A stretch of 64,000 bases of DNA from assembly GCF_041261445.1 (NCBI RefSeq), contig NZ_JBGCCU010000004.1:496001-560000 (forward strand), given 5' to 3'. Position numbers and translations under genes: made by a program. The first letter of the stretch is position 1, and each line of letters begins with the position of its first letter. The stretch is from Catenulispora sp. EB89 (lineage in GTDB: Bacteria; Actinomycetota; Actinomycetes; Streptomycetales; Catenulisporaceae). Under the pieces are notes generated by a model that was given only the letters and a program-made list of their open reading frames with translations, was not told the origin of the DNA and did no database searches. This document shows, one piece after another, positions 43,154 to 53,203 of this stretch.

Positions 43154-44242
43154 CTACCGCGAGCGGCGCCGCTTCAGCCGCGTCACGTAAAACACCGTCA
43201 CCACCAGCAGCACGGCGACCATCCCGCCGAGGTAGGCCTCGGAGGTCGTGTCCAGCACGTTCATCTTCGTCGGTACGGTGATCGTCGCGGCGAGCTTGTC
43301 CTCGCGGTCGTGGACCGACTTCATCAGCAGGTAGGCCAGCGGGACGATGCCGATCGCGGAAATCAGCAGCACCGCCAGCGTGTGGCCGGCGCGCTCCAGC
43401 GGGCCGGTCTTCACGACGACCTTCGGGGCCTGCTTCTTCGGGCCGCGCGGGGGGTCGAACTCGGTGCGGGAGGTGCCCTGGGGTGCGTCGCCCTGCTTGG
43501 GGCCGGTGGTGATCTCCGGGCCGTCGAAGGGTTTGCCGTCCGGGCGCAGCAGCCGGATGCGCAGGGCCTGGTTCGCCGCCGCCATCTGCGCCGGGGTCTG
43601 CCTCGGTGCGCCCGGCATGCCCGGCATACCCGGCGCCCCGGTGATCGAGATGCCCATCCCGGCGGCACTGGCCACCTGCGGCGGCCCCTGGCGCGGGGCC
43701 TCGGGTAGCGGGCTGTCGAAGCTTGTGTCCGCCAGCGACTTCGGCGGCGTGAAGACGGGGGGTCTCGGCTCCGGGGCGCCGCCCGGGAAGTCCGCCGAGG
43801 GACGCTGCCCGAACGGGGAGGGCTCCGACGGCTTCGCGTCGTCGAAGCTCACCTCCGACAGCGGACGCGGCGGCGCGAACGTCGGAGCCTTCGCCGTCGG
43901 AGCGGCCGTGGCCGTGTCGAAATCGTCCTCGTACGACGGATCCTGCGTCTCCTGATCCGGCATCGGAAGGAGATCGTCGAAGGTCAGCTGTCCGATGGAC
44001 GCCCGGCCCGACGTCTCGCCGCCGGACGCGGCGGCACCCGAAGCAGAAGAGGCACCGGCCCGCGGCGGCGGGGGCAACGCCCCCGACTCCACAACCACCT
44101 CCGCGTCCCCGGCGCCGCCGGCCTTCTTAGGCATCGGCTTGCTGGTGCCCGGGACCCACTTCGAGCCGTCCCAATACCGGATGTATCCGGGAACTGAGGG
44201 GTCGGGGTAATAGCCGGGACGCGGTGTACTCTCCACGATCAC
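43154..44242 (-). CDS. DUF2510 membrane protein
   Basis: 362 residues from a GTG at 44242; a TTG 24 bases upstream is the alternative. Residues 5-40 are a DUF2510 module (RPGYYPDPSVPGYIRYWDGSKWV). A long Pro/Ala/Ser linker follows, then two membrane helices near the C-terminus (HTLAVLLISAIGIVPLAYLL and GGMVAVLLVVTVFYV). A hairpin topology with both ends inside is expected. It resembles RDD/DUF2510-type proteins of actinobacteria, without known function. Confidence 0.78.
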   Translation of the reverse strand: MIVESTPRPGYYPDPSVPGYIRYWDGSKWVPGTSKPMPKKAGGAGDAEVVVESGALPPPPRAGASSASGAAASGGETSGRASIGQLTFDDLLPMPDQETQDPSYEDDFDTATAAPTAKAPTFAPPRPLSEVSFDDAKPSEPSPFGQRPSADFPGGAPEPRPPVFTPPKSLADTSFDSPLPEAPRQGPPQVASAAGMGISITGAPGMPGMPGAPRQTPAQMAAANQALRIRLLRPDGKPFDGPEITTGPKQGDAPQGTSRTEFDPPRGPKKQAPKVVVKTGPLERAGHTLAVLLISAIGIVPLAYLLMKSVHDREDKLAATITVPTKMNVLDTTSEAYLGGMVAVLLVVTVFYVTRLKRRRSR

Positions 44243-44281
44243 CGAGCCTAGAACACCGCCGCCCAAACCTGTACGGGTGCC

Positions 44282-44311
44282 GGGATTCCTTACGCAACCT
44301 TGGGGAATCCC
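44282..44311 (-). terminator. Possible hairpin after hppD
   Basis: GGGATTCC (44282-44289) pairs with GGAATCCC (44304-44311), 14-nt loop, 57 bp past the hppD stop. No T-run follows on the minus strand, so it is a weak call. Confidence 0.35.
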
Positions 44312-44368
44312 TACACCCGCACGATGACCAGCTACTACGTCCTTTGCAGTAGACGCCTCAGCCGGGGC

Positions 44369-46173
<1,805 letters not shown>

Positions 46174-46274
46174 GGACTGCTCCAGGGCTTTCTCAGGAGT
46201 CGCATTTGGTCACGGACGTCACGACTTGCGAGAACGACGTTTCCGGGGCTACGGCTATCCGTTAGGTTTGCTGC

Positions 46275-46976
46275 GTGTCCGAGCCGATCGAGGAACCCGC
46301 CGCGTCCGTCCCCGACCCCCCTCGACAGGCTCCCCGGCCGTGGTGGTCCCGGGCGGTCCTGGGCGTCGGCGTCCTCGGCATCTCGATGCTGGCGCTGTAC
46401 CACCTGACGATCACGTTCCTGACCAACTCGCCGACGAACACGGTCAGCACCAGGTTCGCGACCCCCATCGCCAAGTGGGTCTACCCGTGGTTCGACCAGA
46501 ACTGGCGGCTGTTCGCGCCGAACCCGATGTCCCAGAACTTCACGATCGAGGCCAGGGTCTCCACCGACTGCTACAGCAGCGTCACACCCTGGTACAACCT
46601 GTCGCAGATGGACTACGACGCCATCCTGCACAACCCCTTCCCCGGCCACCTGGAGCAGAACGAGCTGCGCCGGGCCTGGACCGACGCGTACCTGACCACG
46701 CACGACAACTCCGACGTCGGCACCTCCGGGCGCGCCGAGATGACGCGGCAGTACCTGGTGAACATCGCGATGCAGCGGATCCAGCCGCGCAGCGCCAAGG
46801 ACGGCGTGCCGCCGGACAAGATCATGAACATCGAGTTCCGGGTCACCACCACCGACATCGCGCCGGCCGAGAACCCGAACCAGGTGCAGCAGCCGGCGGT
46901 GCACATCATCCCGTGGCGGCAGATCTCCCCGACCGCCGTCTCCTACGGCTGCCCGAACGGGAGCGTGGCTCCGTGA
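46275..46976 (+). CDS. DUF5819 family membrane protein
   Basis: 233 residues. A cytoplasmic Pro-rich start, one membrane helix (AVLGVGVLGISMLALYHLTI), then the conserved external part: WVYPWFDQNWRLFAPNPMSQ, NFTIEARVSTDC, and NIAMQRIQP. The family is always found next to HTTM genes in actinobacteria. The stop TGA overlaps the GTG of the HTTM gene, so translation is coupled. Function unknown; a complex with the HTTM protein is probable. Confidence 0.87.
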   Translation: MSEPIEEPAASVPDPPRQAPRPWWSRAVLGVGVLGISMLALYHLTITFLTNSPTNTVSTRFATPIAKWVYPWFDQNWRLFAPNPMSQNFTIEARVSTDCYSSVTPWYNLSQMDYDAILHNPFPGHLEQNELRRAWTDAYLTTHDNSDVGTSGRAEMTRQYLVNIAMQRIQPRSAKDGVPPDKIMNIEFRVTTTDIAPAENPNQVQQPAVHIIPWRQISPTAVSYGCPNGSVAP

Positions 46977-48226
46977 CCTCGGAAATCGACGACACCGCCG
47001 ACAGCGTCGAAGCCCCGGAGGCCGCCGCCGCCCTCGCGCCGGCCGCCGACCCGTGTCCGCCGTTCCGCCGACAGCCCCTGATGTGGGCCGTCCACAAGGC
47101 CGGCACGACCCTGACGCACCTGACCACGCACGCGATCGCCCTCTACGGCACGGCGGTCCTGCGCATCGGCTACGGCTCCCTCTACCTGATCTTCCTGCTC
47201 CACGAGTACCCGAACCGCCAAGCCCTCTGGGGCCCGAACGCGCCCTGGACCTCGGCGCTGAACCAGCAGTTCGCCAACGACCCCGGCCTGGACTGGTTCG
47301 CCGTCGACCGCTGGTGGTACACGTTCCTCGGCCACGGCGGCAACGCCTGGTTCGAGTTCTGGTACCACGTGGCGATCCTGGTCTGCCTGCTGTTCGTGCT
47401 GGGCTGGCGCACGCGCGTGACGTCGATCTGCTTCGCGCTCACCCTCATGGCGTTCACCGGCCGCAACGTCTTCCTCACCGACGGCGGCGACAACATCATG
47501 AGCCTGATGGCCATCTACCTGGCCTTCAGCCGCTGCGGCACGCGCTGGTCGCTCGACGCGCGGCGCAAGCGCCGGCAGGCCGAGAAGCGCGAGGCGGCCG
47601 GCATCGCGGAGTTCGCGTGGCCGAACACCCCGGGCTGGCAGGCGGTCGCCGAGCTGGACCGGACGCGCGAGGAGATCGTCACCTTCCTGCACAACGCCGC
47701 GGTGCTGGTGATAGCGGCGCAGATCTGCGTGGTCTACGCCGCGGCCGGGCTGTACAAGTCGCAGGGCTCGGACTGGCAGAACGGGACGGCGCTGTACTAC
47801 ACGCTGCACCTGGACTGGTTCCGGCCCTGGCCGGGGCTGTCGAACTTCATGGCGGGGCAGAGCGTCACGATCGCGATCGTGGCGTACCTGACGGTGTTCG
47901 TGCAGATCGCCTTCCCGTTCGCCGTGTTCAGCAAGTGGCTGAAGTACCCGTGCCTGGTGATGCTGGTCGGGATGCACTTCTCGATCGCGGTCGTGATGGG
48001 GCTGCCGCTGTTCTCGGCGGCGATGATGGTCGGCGACGCGGTGTTCCTGCCCACCGCGCTGTGGCTGTGGCTCGGGCGCCGGGTGCGCGAGCGGCTGGCG
48101 CGGCTGCCTAGGCCCGGTCGGTATCTGACGTCACAGCGGCTGCGTCCTGCGCCAGCCACTCCGCGAAGTCCGGAAGGGTCCGTACTCCCCCATCAAGCAC
48201 AGCCTCATAAATCAGAGTCCCGTTGA
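46973..48226 (+). CDS. HTTM domain (vitamin K carboxylase-like) membrane protein
   Basis: 417 residues from a GTG in a GTGA overlap. It has the HTTM set of membrane helices and loops: TAVLRIGYGSLYLIFLLHEY, WWYTFLGHGGNAWFEFWYHV, RNVFLTDGGDNIMSLMAIYL, VVYAAAGLYKSQGSDWQNGT, and MLVGMHFSIAVVMGLPLFS. The family is named after vitamin-K-dependent gamma-glutamyl carboxylase, but most bacterial members have no proven activity. The last 40 residues overlap, on the opposite strand, the end of the next gene by 119 bp. Confidence 0.9.
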   Translation: MTSEIDDTADSVEAPEAAAALAPAADPCPPFRRQPLMWAVHKAGTTLTHLTTHAIALYGTAVLRIGYGSLYLIFLLHEYPNRQALWGPNAPWTSALNQQFANDPGLDWFAVDRWWYTFLGHGGNAWFEFWYHVAILVCLLFVLGWRTRVTSICFALTLMAFTGRNVFLTDGGDNIMSLMAIYLAFSRCGTRWSLDARRKRRQAEKREAAGIAEFAWPNTPGWQAVAELDRTREEIVTFLHNAAVLVIAAQICVVYAAAGLYKSQGSDWQNGTALYYTLHLDWFRPWPGLSNFMAGQSVTIAIVAYLTVFVQIAFPFAVFSKWLKYPCLVMLVGMHFSIAVVMGLPLFSAAMMVGDAVFLPTALWLWLGRRVRERLARLPRPGRYLTSQRLRPAPATPRSPEGSVLPHQAQPHKSESR

Positions 48227-48737
48227 CCTGACGGCCGTACTCGGGGCGCGGCGTCCACTCCTCTTTGATGCGCAGGATGGCTTCGCGCGTCTCGTCGGTG
48301 AGGCGCGGCAGGAGTGTGCGCAGGTGGCCCAGGTCCGGCTGGCGCTCGGGCTGGTCGACAAACCACAGGTCCAGACTCCAGTCGCGCGACCGCTGAGAGC
48401 GGTACTGGAGCTGGAGGAACAGGCCGTCGGGGTACTTGTCGGGCTCGGTGTTCCAGCTTCCGGTGTCGTCGCGGAAGGTCACCTGGCGCACGCGCTCGTG
48501 CCGGGCCAGCCGGGTCGCCAGGTGCGCGACGGCGTCGAAGGCCGCGAGGTCGAGGCGCGCGCAGGCGGTGGTCATGTCGATGTCCGGCTTCACCATGACG
48601 CCCAGGGCGGAACTGCCGGTGCGGATCGGGTCGCCGATCGCCTCCAGCCCGGCCATCAGGTCCAGATCGTCGAGGACCGCGTCCGCCTCGCCCTGGAGAA
48701 GCCGCTGCCGCCGGAACAGATCGTCGTCGATGCCCAT
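48108..48737 (-). CDS. Nucleotidyltransferase-like protein
   Basis: 209 residues from an ATG at 48737. GSSALGVMVKPDIDMTT near residue 40 fits the DNA polymerase beta-type nucleotidyltransferase motif GS..(x)DID. The following parts are VRQVTFRDDTGSW, LFLQLQYRSQ, WSLDLWFVDQPERQPD and ILRIKEEW. The substrate is unknown; it is similar to small, stand-alone minimal nucleotidyltransferase-like proteins. Its 3' end overlaps the HTTM gene in convergent direction, and it is divergent from the IclR gene by 38 bp. Confidence 0.7.
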   Translation of the reverse strand: MGIDDDLFRRQRLLQGEADAVLDDLDLMAGLEAIGDPIRTGSSALGVMVKPDIDMTTACARLDLAAFDAVAHLATRLARHERVRQVTFRDDTGSWNTEPDKYPDGLFLQLQYRSQRSRDWSLDLWFVDQPERQPDLGHLRTLLPRLTDETREAILRIKEEWTPRPEYGRQVNGTLIYEAVLDGGVRTLPDFAEWLAQDAAAVTSDTDRA

Positions 48738-48775
48738 CCGTCGAGTATGGTCCACGCACGATCTAAGCTGCGCGT

Positions 48776-49456
48776 ATGACCCGCACCGATCCCGCGCCGG
48801 AACCGGAGACCAGCCAGACTCTGGACCGGGGGATCCGCGTGCTCACAGCGCTGGCGGACGCCACCTCCGGCCTGACGGTCGCCCAACTGGCCGAACGCGT
48901 CGGGGCCCCGCGCACCGCCGGCTACCGCCTCGTCGCCACCCTGGAGGCGCACGGCCTGGCGAGGCGGGATCCGGACGGCCGCGTGCACCTCGGCGTCGGC
49001 GTGCTGCGGCTGGCCGCGCGCGTGCACCCGCTGCTGCGCGAGGCCGCGACGCCGCCGCTGCGGCGGCTGGCCGAGGCGGTGGGCGCGACGGCGCACCTGA
49101 CGGTCGCCGAGGGGCCGGACGCGCTGGCGATCGCGGTGGTGGAGCCGACGTGGACGGACTATCACATGGCGTATCGCGTGGGATCGCGGCACCGGCTGGG
49201 GCAGGGGGCCGCGGGGAAGGCGATCCTGCTCGGGCGGTCGGCGGCGGGACGCGGCGGTATTCAGGACGCTGCGACGCTGTACACGGTGAGCGAGGGCGAG
49301 CTCCAGGCCGGGGCGCACGGGATCGCGGCGCCGATCCGCGCGGTGCCGGGGCTGGAGGCGAGCGTGGGGGTGGTGTCGTTCGCGCCGTTGGACGTGGGGG
49401 CCGTCGCGCCTCGGGTGATACAGGCGGCGGCGGAGATTTCGGCTGCGCTGAAGTAG
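48776..49456 (+). CDS. IclR family transcriptional regulator
   Basis: 226 residues. N-terminal winged helix (QTLDRGIRVLTALADATSGL, TVAQLAERVGAPRTAGYRLV, ATLEAHGLA) and an IclR effector domain (LRRLAEAVGATAHLTVAEG, DYHMAYRVGSRHRLGQGAAGKAIL in parts, GIAAPIRAVPGLEASVGVV). It usually responds to a small carboxylate. The adjacent nucleotidyltransferase-like gene is divergent. The regulated target is not evident. Confidence 0.92.
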   Translation: MTRTDPAPEPETSQTLDRGIRVLTALADATSGLTVAQLAERVGAPRTAGYRLVATLEAHGLARRDPDGRVHLGVGVLRLAARVHPLLREAATPPLRRLAEAVGATAHLTVAEGPDALAIAVVEPTWTDYHMAYRVGSRHRLGQGAAGKAILLGRSAAGRGGIQDAATLYTVSEGELQAGAHGIAAPIRAVPGLEASVGVVSFAPLDVGAVAPRVIQAAAEISAALK

Positions 49457-49472
49457 GGCGCGGCCCCGCACC

Positions 49473-49949
49473 TCACCGCGGCGTCAGCTCGAAGACCCGC
49501 AACTCGCGCCCGCTCCGCTCCGTGTAGACGTCGAAGTTCGGCCAGGTCGTGGTCAGCACCGGCCAGATGGCCGTTCGCTCGTCGCCTTCCAACAGCCGCG
49601 CCGTGACCGGGATCTTCTTGCCCTTGACCGTCAGCGTCGCCTCGGGGGTCGCCATCAGGTTCAGCGTCCACACCGGATGGTGCTCCTGGCCCCAGTTCGA
49701 GCCGGTGAGGTAGTACTTGCCCTCGTGCCCCACGTACAGCAGCGGCACGGAGCGTTCCTTGCCGGTCTTGCGGCCCACCGTCGTGAGCAGCAGGCCGGTC
49801 AGGCCCGAGGGGCTCATGGCGCCGACGCGGCCGCGCGTCACCTTGTACAGCACGCGGTCCACGCGCGGGATCGTGTGTTTGCCGACCGCCACGAACCAGG
49901 GTTGGCGGGCGAGCGTCTGCGCTGTGCGCTTCAGTCCCTTGGGCGTCAT
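49473..49949 (-). CDS. Deazaflavin (F420)-dependent nitroreductase family protein
   Basis: 158 residues, a split-barrel protein of the DUF385 family: KHTIPRVDRVLYKVTRGRVG, LLLTTVGRKTGKERSVPLLY, YYLTGSNWGQEHHPVWTLNL, and EATLTVKGKKIPVTARLLEG. These enzymes use coenzyme F420H2 in actinobacteria and reduce quinones or nitroaromatic compounds; the physiological substrate is unknown. It is convergent with the IclR gene (17 bp apart). Confidence 0.93.
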   Translation of the reverse strand: MTPKGLKRTAQTLARQPWFVAVGKHTIPRVDRVLYKVTRGRVGAMSPSGLTGLLLTTVGRKTGKERSVPLLYVGHEGKYYLTGSNWGQEHHPVWTLNLMATPEATLTVKGKKIPVTARLLEGDERTAIWPVLTTTWPNFDVYTERSGRELRVFELTPR

Positions 49950-50066
49950 GGCGCGGAGTATGTCATCTGACGGCCTATCAGAAAAGAGTGGGCCGGACCG
50001 GGCCCGGCCAGGCGATCGCGGGGCGGCGCGGTGGCGGTTTCCAGCAACCTCGTCACAACCATCGAT

Positions 50067-50822
50067 CTACCCCGTCGGCGGGTTCGCACTCGCCCGATAC
50101 CGCCCCGGCGTCGTCCCCAGCCCCTTCCGGAAGGTCTCGATGAACGCGCTCGGCGTGGCGAACCCGCACGCCGTCGCGACCGTCGTCACCGCCTCGCCGG
50201 TCGCCAGCAGCGCCATCGCGTGTTGGAGGCGCAGCTGCGTGCGCCACTGCGGGAACGTCATGCCGGTCTCGGCGCGGAACAGGCGGCTGAGGGTGCGCTC
50301 GGCGGCGCCGGCTTCGCGGCCGAGGGCGGCCAGGCCGCGGTCGTCGGCGGGGTTGTCGGCGAGGGTGCGGGCGATCGTCGCGAGGCGGTCGTCGCGCGGC
50401 CAGAGCAGGCGCAGCGGGAGTTCGTCGACGGTGCGCAGCCGGTCCAGCGCCACCTGTTCGAGGGTGCGGCGCTGCCGGGGGCCCGGGTCCTCGGTGGTGA
50501 GGGCGGCGATCACCTCACGCAGCAGCGGATCCACGGCCAGGACCGTCGGGCTGTCCAGGTGCAGCGGGTTGGTGGCGGCCGGGAAAATCAGGGTCCGCAT
50601 CTCGGTGGGGCCGTGCGCCCGGTGCGCGTGCGGGACCCGGGCCGGGATCCAGGCGGCGCGGTGCGGCGGCACCATCCACACCCCGGCCGAGGTGGCGACC
50701 TCCAGCATCCCGCTGAGCGGGTAGACGAGCTGGTTCACGTCGTGGTCGTGGCGTTCCACCTGCTCGCCGGGCATGAGCGGGTGGCGGGTGGGGCCGGTGA
50801 GGACTAGGCGGTTTTCCGACAT
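50067..50822 (-). CDS. AraC family transcriptional regulator
   Basis: 251 residues from an ATG at 50822. The N-terminal cupin-like sensor (ERHDHDVNQLVYPLSGMLEV, WMVPPHRAAWIPARVPHAHRA) and the C-terminal two helix-turn-helix AraC domain (ARTLADNPADDRGLAALGRE, AGAAERTLSRLFRAETGMTF, VATACGFATPSAFIETFRKG, LGTTPGRYR) are complete. It is divergent from the MFS gene with 55 bp between the starts, so it probably controls that exporter. Confidence 0.93.
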   Translation of the reverse strand: MSENRLVLTGPTRHPLMPGEQVERHDHDVNQLVYPLSGMLEVATSAGVWMVPPHRAAWIPARVPHAHRAHGPTEMRTLIFPAATNPLHLDSPTVLAVDPLLREVIAALTTEDPGPRQRRTLEQVALDRLRTVDELPLRLLWPRDDRLATIARTLADNPADDRGLAALGREAGAAERTLSRLFRAETGMTFPQWRTQLRLQHAMALLATGEAVTTVATACGFATPSAFIETFRKGLGTTPGRYRASANPPTG

Positions 50823-50877
50823 CAATCGGCAGGATATCGGAAGCCGGACAGGGGTGCGCGGCGCGATCGTGGAGTCC

Positions 50878-52077
50878 ATGAGCCTGACCGCACCGAAAAC
50901 ACCGGAGGCTTCCGGAACGACGGACGCGCCCGATCCGGCGAGCCCGCGCGGAGTCCGCAACCGCATGGCCGTCTGGGGCCTGGCGCACGCCGTCGACGAC
51001 ATGTACCAGGGCCTCGTCCCGGCCAGCGTCCCCTACTTCGTCCTGGAACGGCACTACAGCTACCTCGCCGCCTCCGGCCTCACGCTCGCCGCGACCCTCG
51101 GCAGCGCGCTCCCACAACCGGCGATCGGCCTGGCCGTGGACCGGTGGCGGCTGCCCCGGATGGCCGCGGTCGGCGTCGCGATCGCCGGGACCGGCCTGGG
51201 GCTGTCGGGCCTGGCGGGCCCGTACGCACTGGTCTGGCTCTGCATCCTGATATCAGGACTCGGAGTCGCGATGTTCCACCCCGCGGCCGGCCGCTCGGCC
51301 CGCGAGGCCGCCGGCGACAGCGCGAGCGCGATGAGCGTCTTCGCGGCCGGCGGCAGCGTCGGCTTCTTCCTGGCACCGGTACTGGCGACGCCCGCGCTGA
51401 ACGCGTGGGGCGTCGGCGCGACGGCCCTGTTCATCCCGCCGGCGTGGCTCATCGCCTTGGTGCTGCTCAAGAAGCGCAGCGGCACCCGGCACGCGCACGC
51501 GACGACGACCGGCGGCCACGACCGCTGGGGCCCCTTCGCCGCGCTGACCGGCGTCGAGGTGGTCCGCTCGGCGGCGTTCTTCGGCATCAACACCTTCATC
51601 GAGCTGTACTGGCTCAAGCACCTGCACGCCTCCCGCACCCTGGCCGGCGCGGCCCTCGCCTGCTTCCTGGTCGGCGGCGTCGCGGGCACGCTGCTCGGCG
51701 GACGCATCGCCGACCGCTTCGGGATGGTGCGCACGGTGCAACTCGGCACCGCGCTGACCGTGCCGATGCTGGTGGCGCTGCGCATGTGCCCCGGCAGCAT
51801 CGCACCGCTGGCGTTCGCGGTCCTGACCGGACTCGCGCTGAACATCCCGTTCGCCGTGCTGGTGAAACTCGGCCAGGACTACCTGCCGGGACGCCCGGGC
51901 ACCGCGGCCGGCGTCACCCTCGGGCTCGGCGTCAGCGCCGGCGGCCTGCTGGCGCCGGTGTTCGGCCTGATCGCCGAGCACAGCGGGCCGCAGGGGGTGC
52001 TCACCGCGCTGTGCGCGGTGCCGATCGCGGGCCTCGTCCTCGGCTTGCTGCTACGGGAGCCCGGTGATCTTCAATAG
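50878..52077 (+). CDS. MFS transporter
   Basis: 399 residues from an ATG at 50878. Twelve membrane segments are likely; visible parts include GLAHAVDDMYQGLVPASVPY, LTLAATLGSALPQPAIGLAV, FHPAAGRSAREAAGDSA (the FHP motif of fosmidomycin-resistance-type transporters), GGVAGTLLGGRIADRFG and LGVSAGGLLAPVFGL. It belongs to the Fsr-like group of drug/proton antiporters. It is divergent from the AraC regulator. The next gene starts 2 bp after the stop. Confidence 0.92.
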   Translation: MSLTAPKTPEASGTTDAPDPASPRGVRNRMAVWGLAHAVDDMYQGLVPASVPYFVLERHYSYLAASGLTLAATLGSALPQPAIGLAVDRWRLPRMAAVGVAIAGTGLGLSGLAGPYALVWLCILISGLGVAMFHPAAGRSAREAAGDSASAMSVFAAGGSVGFFLAPVLATPALNAWGVGATALFIPPAWLIALVLLKKRSGTRHAHATTTGGHDRWGPFAALTGVEVVRSAAFFGINTFIELYWLKHLHASRTLAGAALACFLVGGVAGTLLGGRIADRFGMVRTVQLGTALTVPMLVALRMCPGSIAPLAFAVLTGLALNIPFAVLVKLGQDYLPGRPGTAAGVTLGLGVSAGGLLAPVFGLIAEHSGPQGVLTALCAVPIAGLVLGLLLREPGDLQ

Positions 52078-52079
52078 CG

Positions 52080-52766
52080 ATGCTGTTCAATAGCCCCGTG
52101 ACCGTCCAGGATCTGGCAGCACGGCTCCCCGAGCCGGAGGAGCTGCGCACCACCTGCCGCGCGTTCGGCGTACTCGACGCGGCCTTCAGCCTCAAATACC
52201 CGAAGTACATGTTCACCGCCGCCTGGCAGCCGGGAGTCGACCTGGCCCGCATGGACAACGGCGGCGGCGACCACTGGGACATCGCCTTCGAACCAGCAGG
52301 CGTCTTCCTCTACGGCTTCGACCACGAATCCGAGGCCACACCCTGGCGCGACGAACCCCGCGCACACTGGCCGGGCCTGCTCGACGGACTCCCGCCCACC
52401 CTGGCCCGCTGGACCGAGGAGAAGGCGTTCCTGTTCGAGGAGTTCTTCGACGCGACCCTCTGCATCTGGCGCGAAACCGCCGACAGCGCCTGGCACTGCG
52501 GCCCGGTCGAGTTCGACGGCGACGCCTCCTCCACCGACGGATCAGGCTGGATGTTCGGCAGCGTCCTTGAGGGCGGCGTTGCGGGCTACATCGATCACGC
52601 CAAGTACTACTTCGAGCGGGAGATCGACGCGGAGGCGGTGCGGGCGGTTTTCGCCGGAGAGCCGCTGACTGCGGAGCTCGTCCGCGTGCTCAACCCCGAT
52701 GCTGATTTCGCGGCGGTCGCGAAAGTCGCCGCGGTGGCCGGCTATCCAGTAGTCCCGGCGGTTTGA
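52080..52766 (+). CDS. Hypothetical protein
   Basis: 228 residues from an ATG 2 bp after the MFS stop. It is rich in aromatic residues and acids, with clear strands and helices: FSLKYPKYMFTAAWQPGVDL, GGDHWDIAFEPAGVFLYGFD, HESEATPW, EEKAFLFEEFFDATLCIWRE. I do not recognise the family. Its composition and location beside a polymorphic toxin locus resemble immunity-type proteins, but it could simply be coupled to the MFS gene. Confidence 0.65.
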   Translation: MLFNSPVTVQDLAARLPEPEELRTTCRAFGVLDAAFSLKYPKYMFTAAWQPGVDLARMDNGGGDHWDIAFEPAGVFLYGFDHESEATPWRDEPRAHWPGLLDGLPPTLARWTEEKAFLFEEFFDATLCIWRETADSAWHCGPVEFDGDASSTDGSGWMFGSVLEGGVAGYIDHAKYYFEREIDAEAVRAVFAGEPLTAELVRVLNPDADFAAVAKVAAVAGYPVVPAV

Positions 52767-52793
52767 CCTGGTGGCGGGTGCGGCTGGAGTCGA

Positions 52794-53165
52794 TCAGTAG
52801 GCGCTGACCCACGTGTACTCGGTGAGCAGAGCCGGCCAGTCGTCGACTCGCAGCAGGGCTTCCAGTCCCAGTTCCCTGTCCACGAGCGCCCCCTTCGGCA
52901 CCTGCCCGTCGACGCCGCCCATGATGATCGTGACGAGTTCGTCGTCGTCGGACGTCTGGAGGTAGAAGTAGTCGTCGTCCGAGGCCATGCTGACCACGCA
53001 GTAGTCGTCCGCGACCTGCACGATCAGCGACCTGTCGGTGTCCTCGCCCCAGGAGACGTTCGGTGCGTTGGCCGTCTTGAGCTGTGCGTACTCGGCCGGC
53101 AGATCGGCTCGGGTCACTGTCTTCTCGACATGGGTCGGATACATCAAGGTGATCTGGTAATCCAC
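52794..53165 (-). CDS. Imm1-like immunity protein for the RHS toxin
   Basis: 123 residues from a GTG at 53165 with AGGGAGA upstream; a longer in-frame start would run into the toxin gene. The features fit the Imm1 family: YCVVSMASDDDYFYLQTS in the middle, then TIIMGGVDGQVPKGALVDRE, and a helix LEALLRVDDWPALLTEYTWV with the Trp pair. Imm1 proteins protect producers from deaminase and other toxin tips. The gene lies 38 bp downstream of the toxin on the same strand, the expected order. Confidence 0.75.
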   Translation of the reverse strand: MDYQITLMYPTHVEKTVTRADLPAEYAQLKTANAPNVSWGEDTDRSLIVQVADDYCVVSMASDDDYFYLQTSDDDELVTIIMGGVDGQVPKGALVDRELGLEALLRVDDWPALLTEYTWVSAY

Positions 53166-53203
53166 GATTGTCTCTCCCTGCACCGTTTCGCGGTTCCGGC
53201 AGC

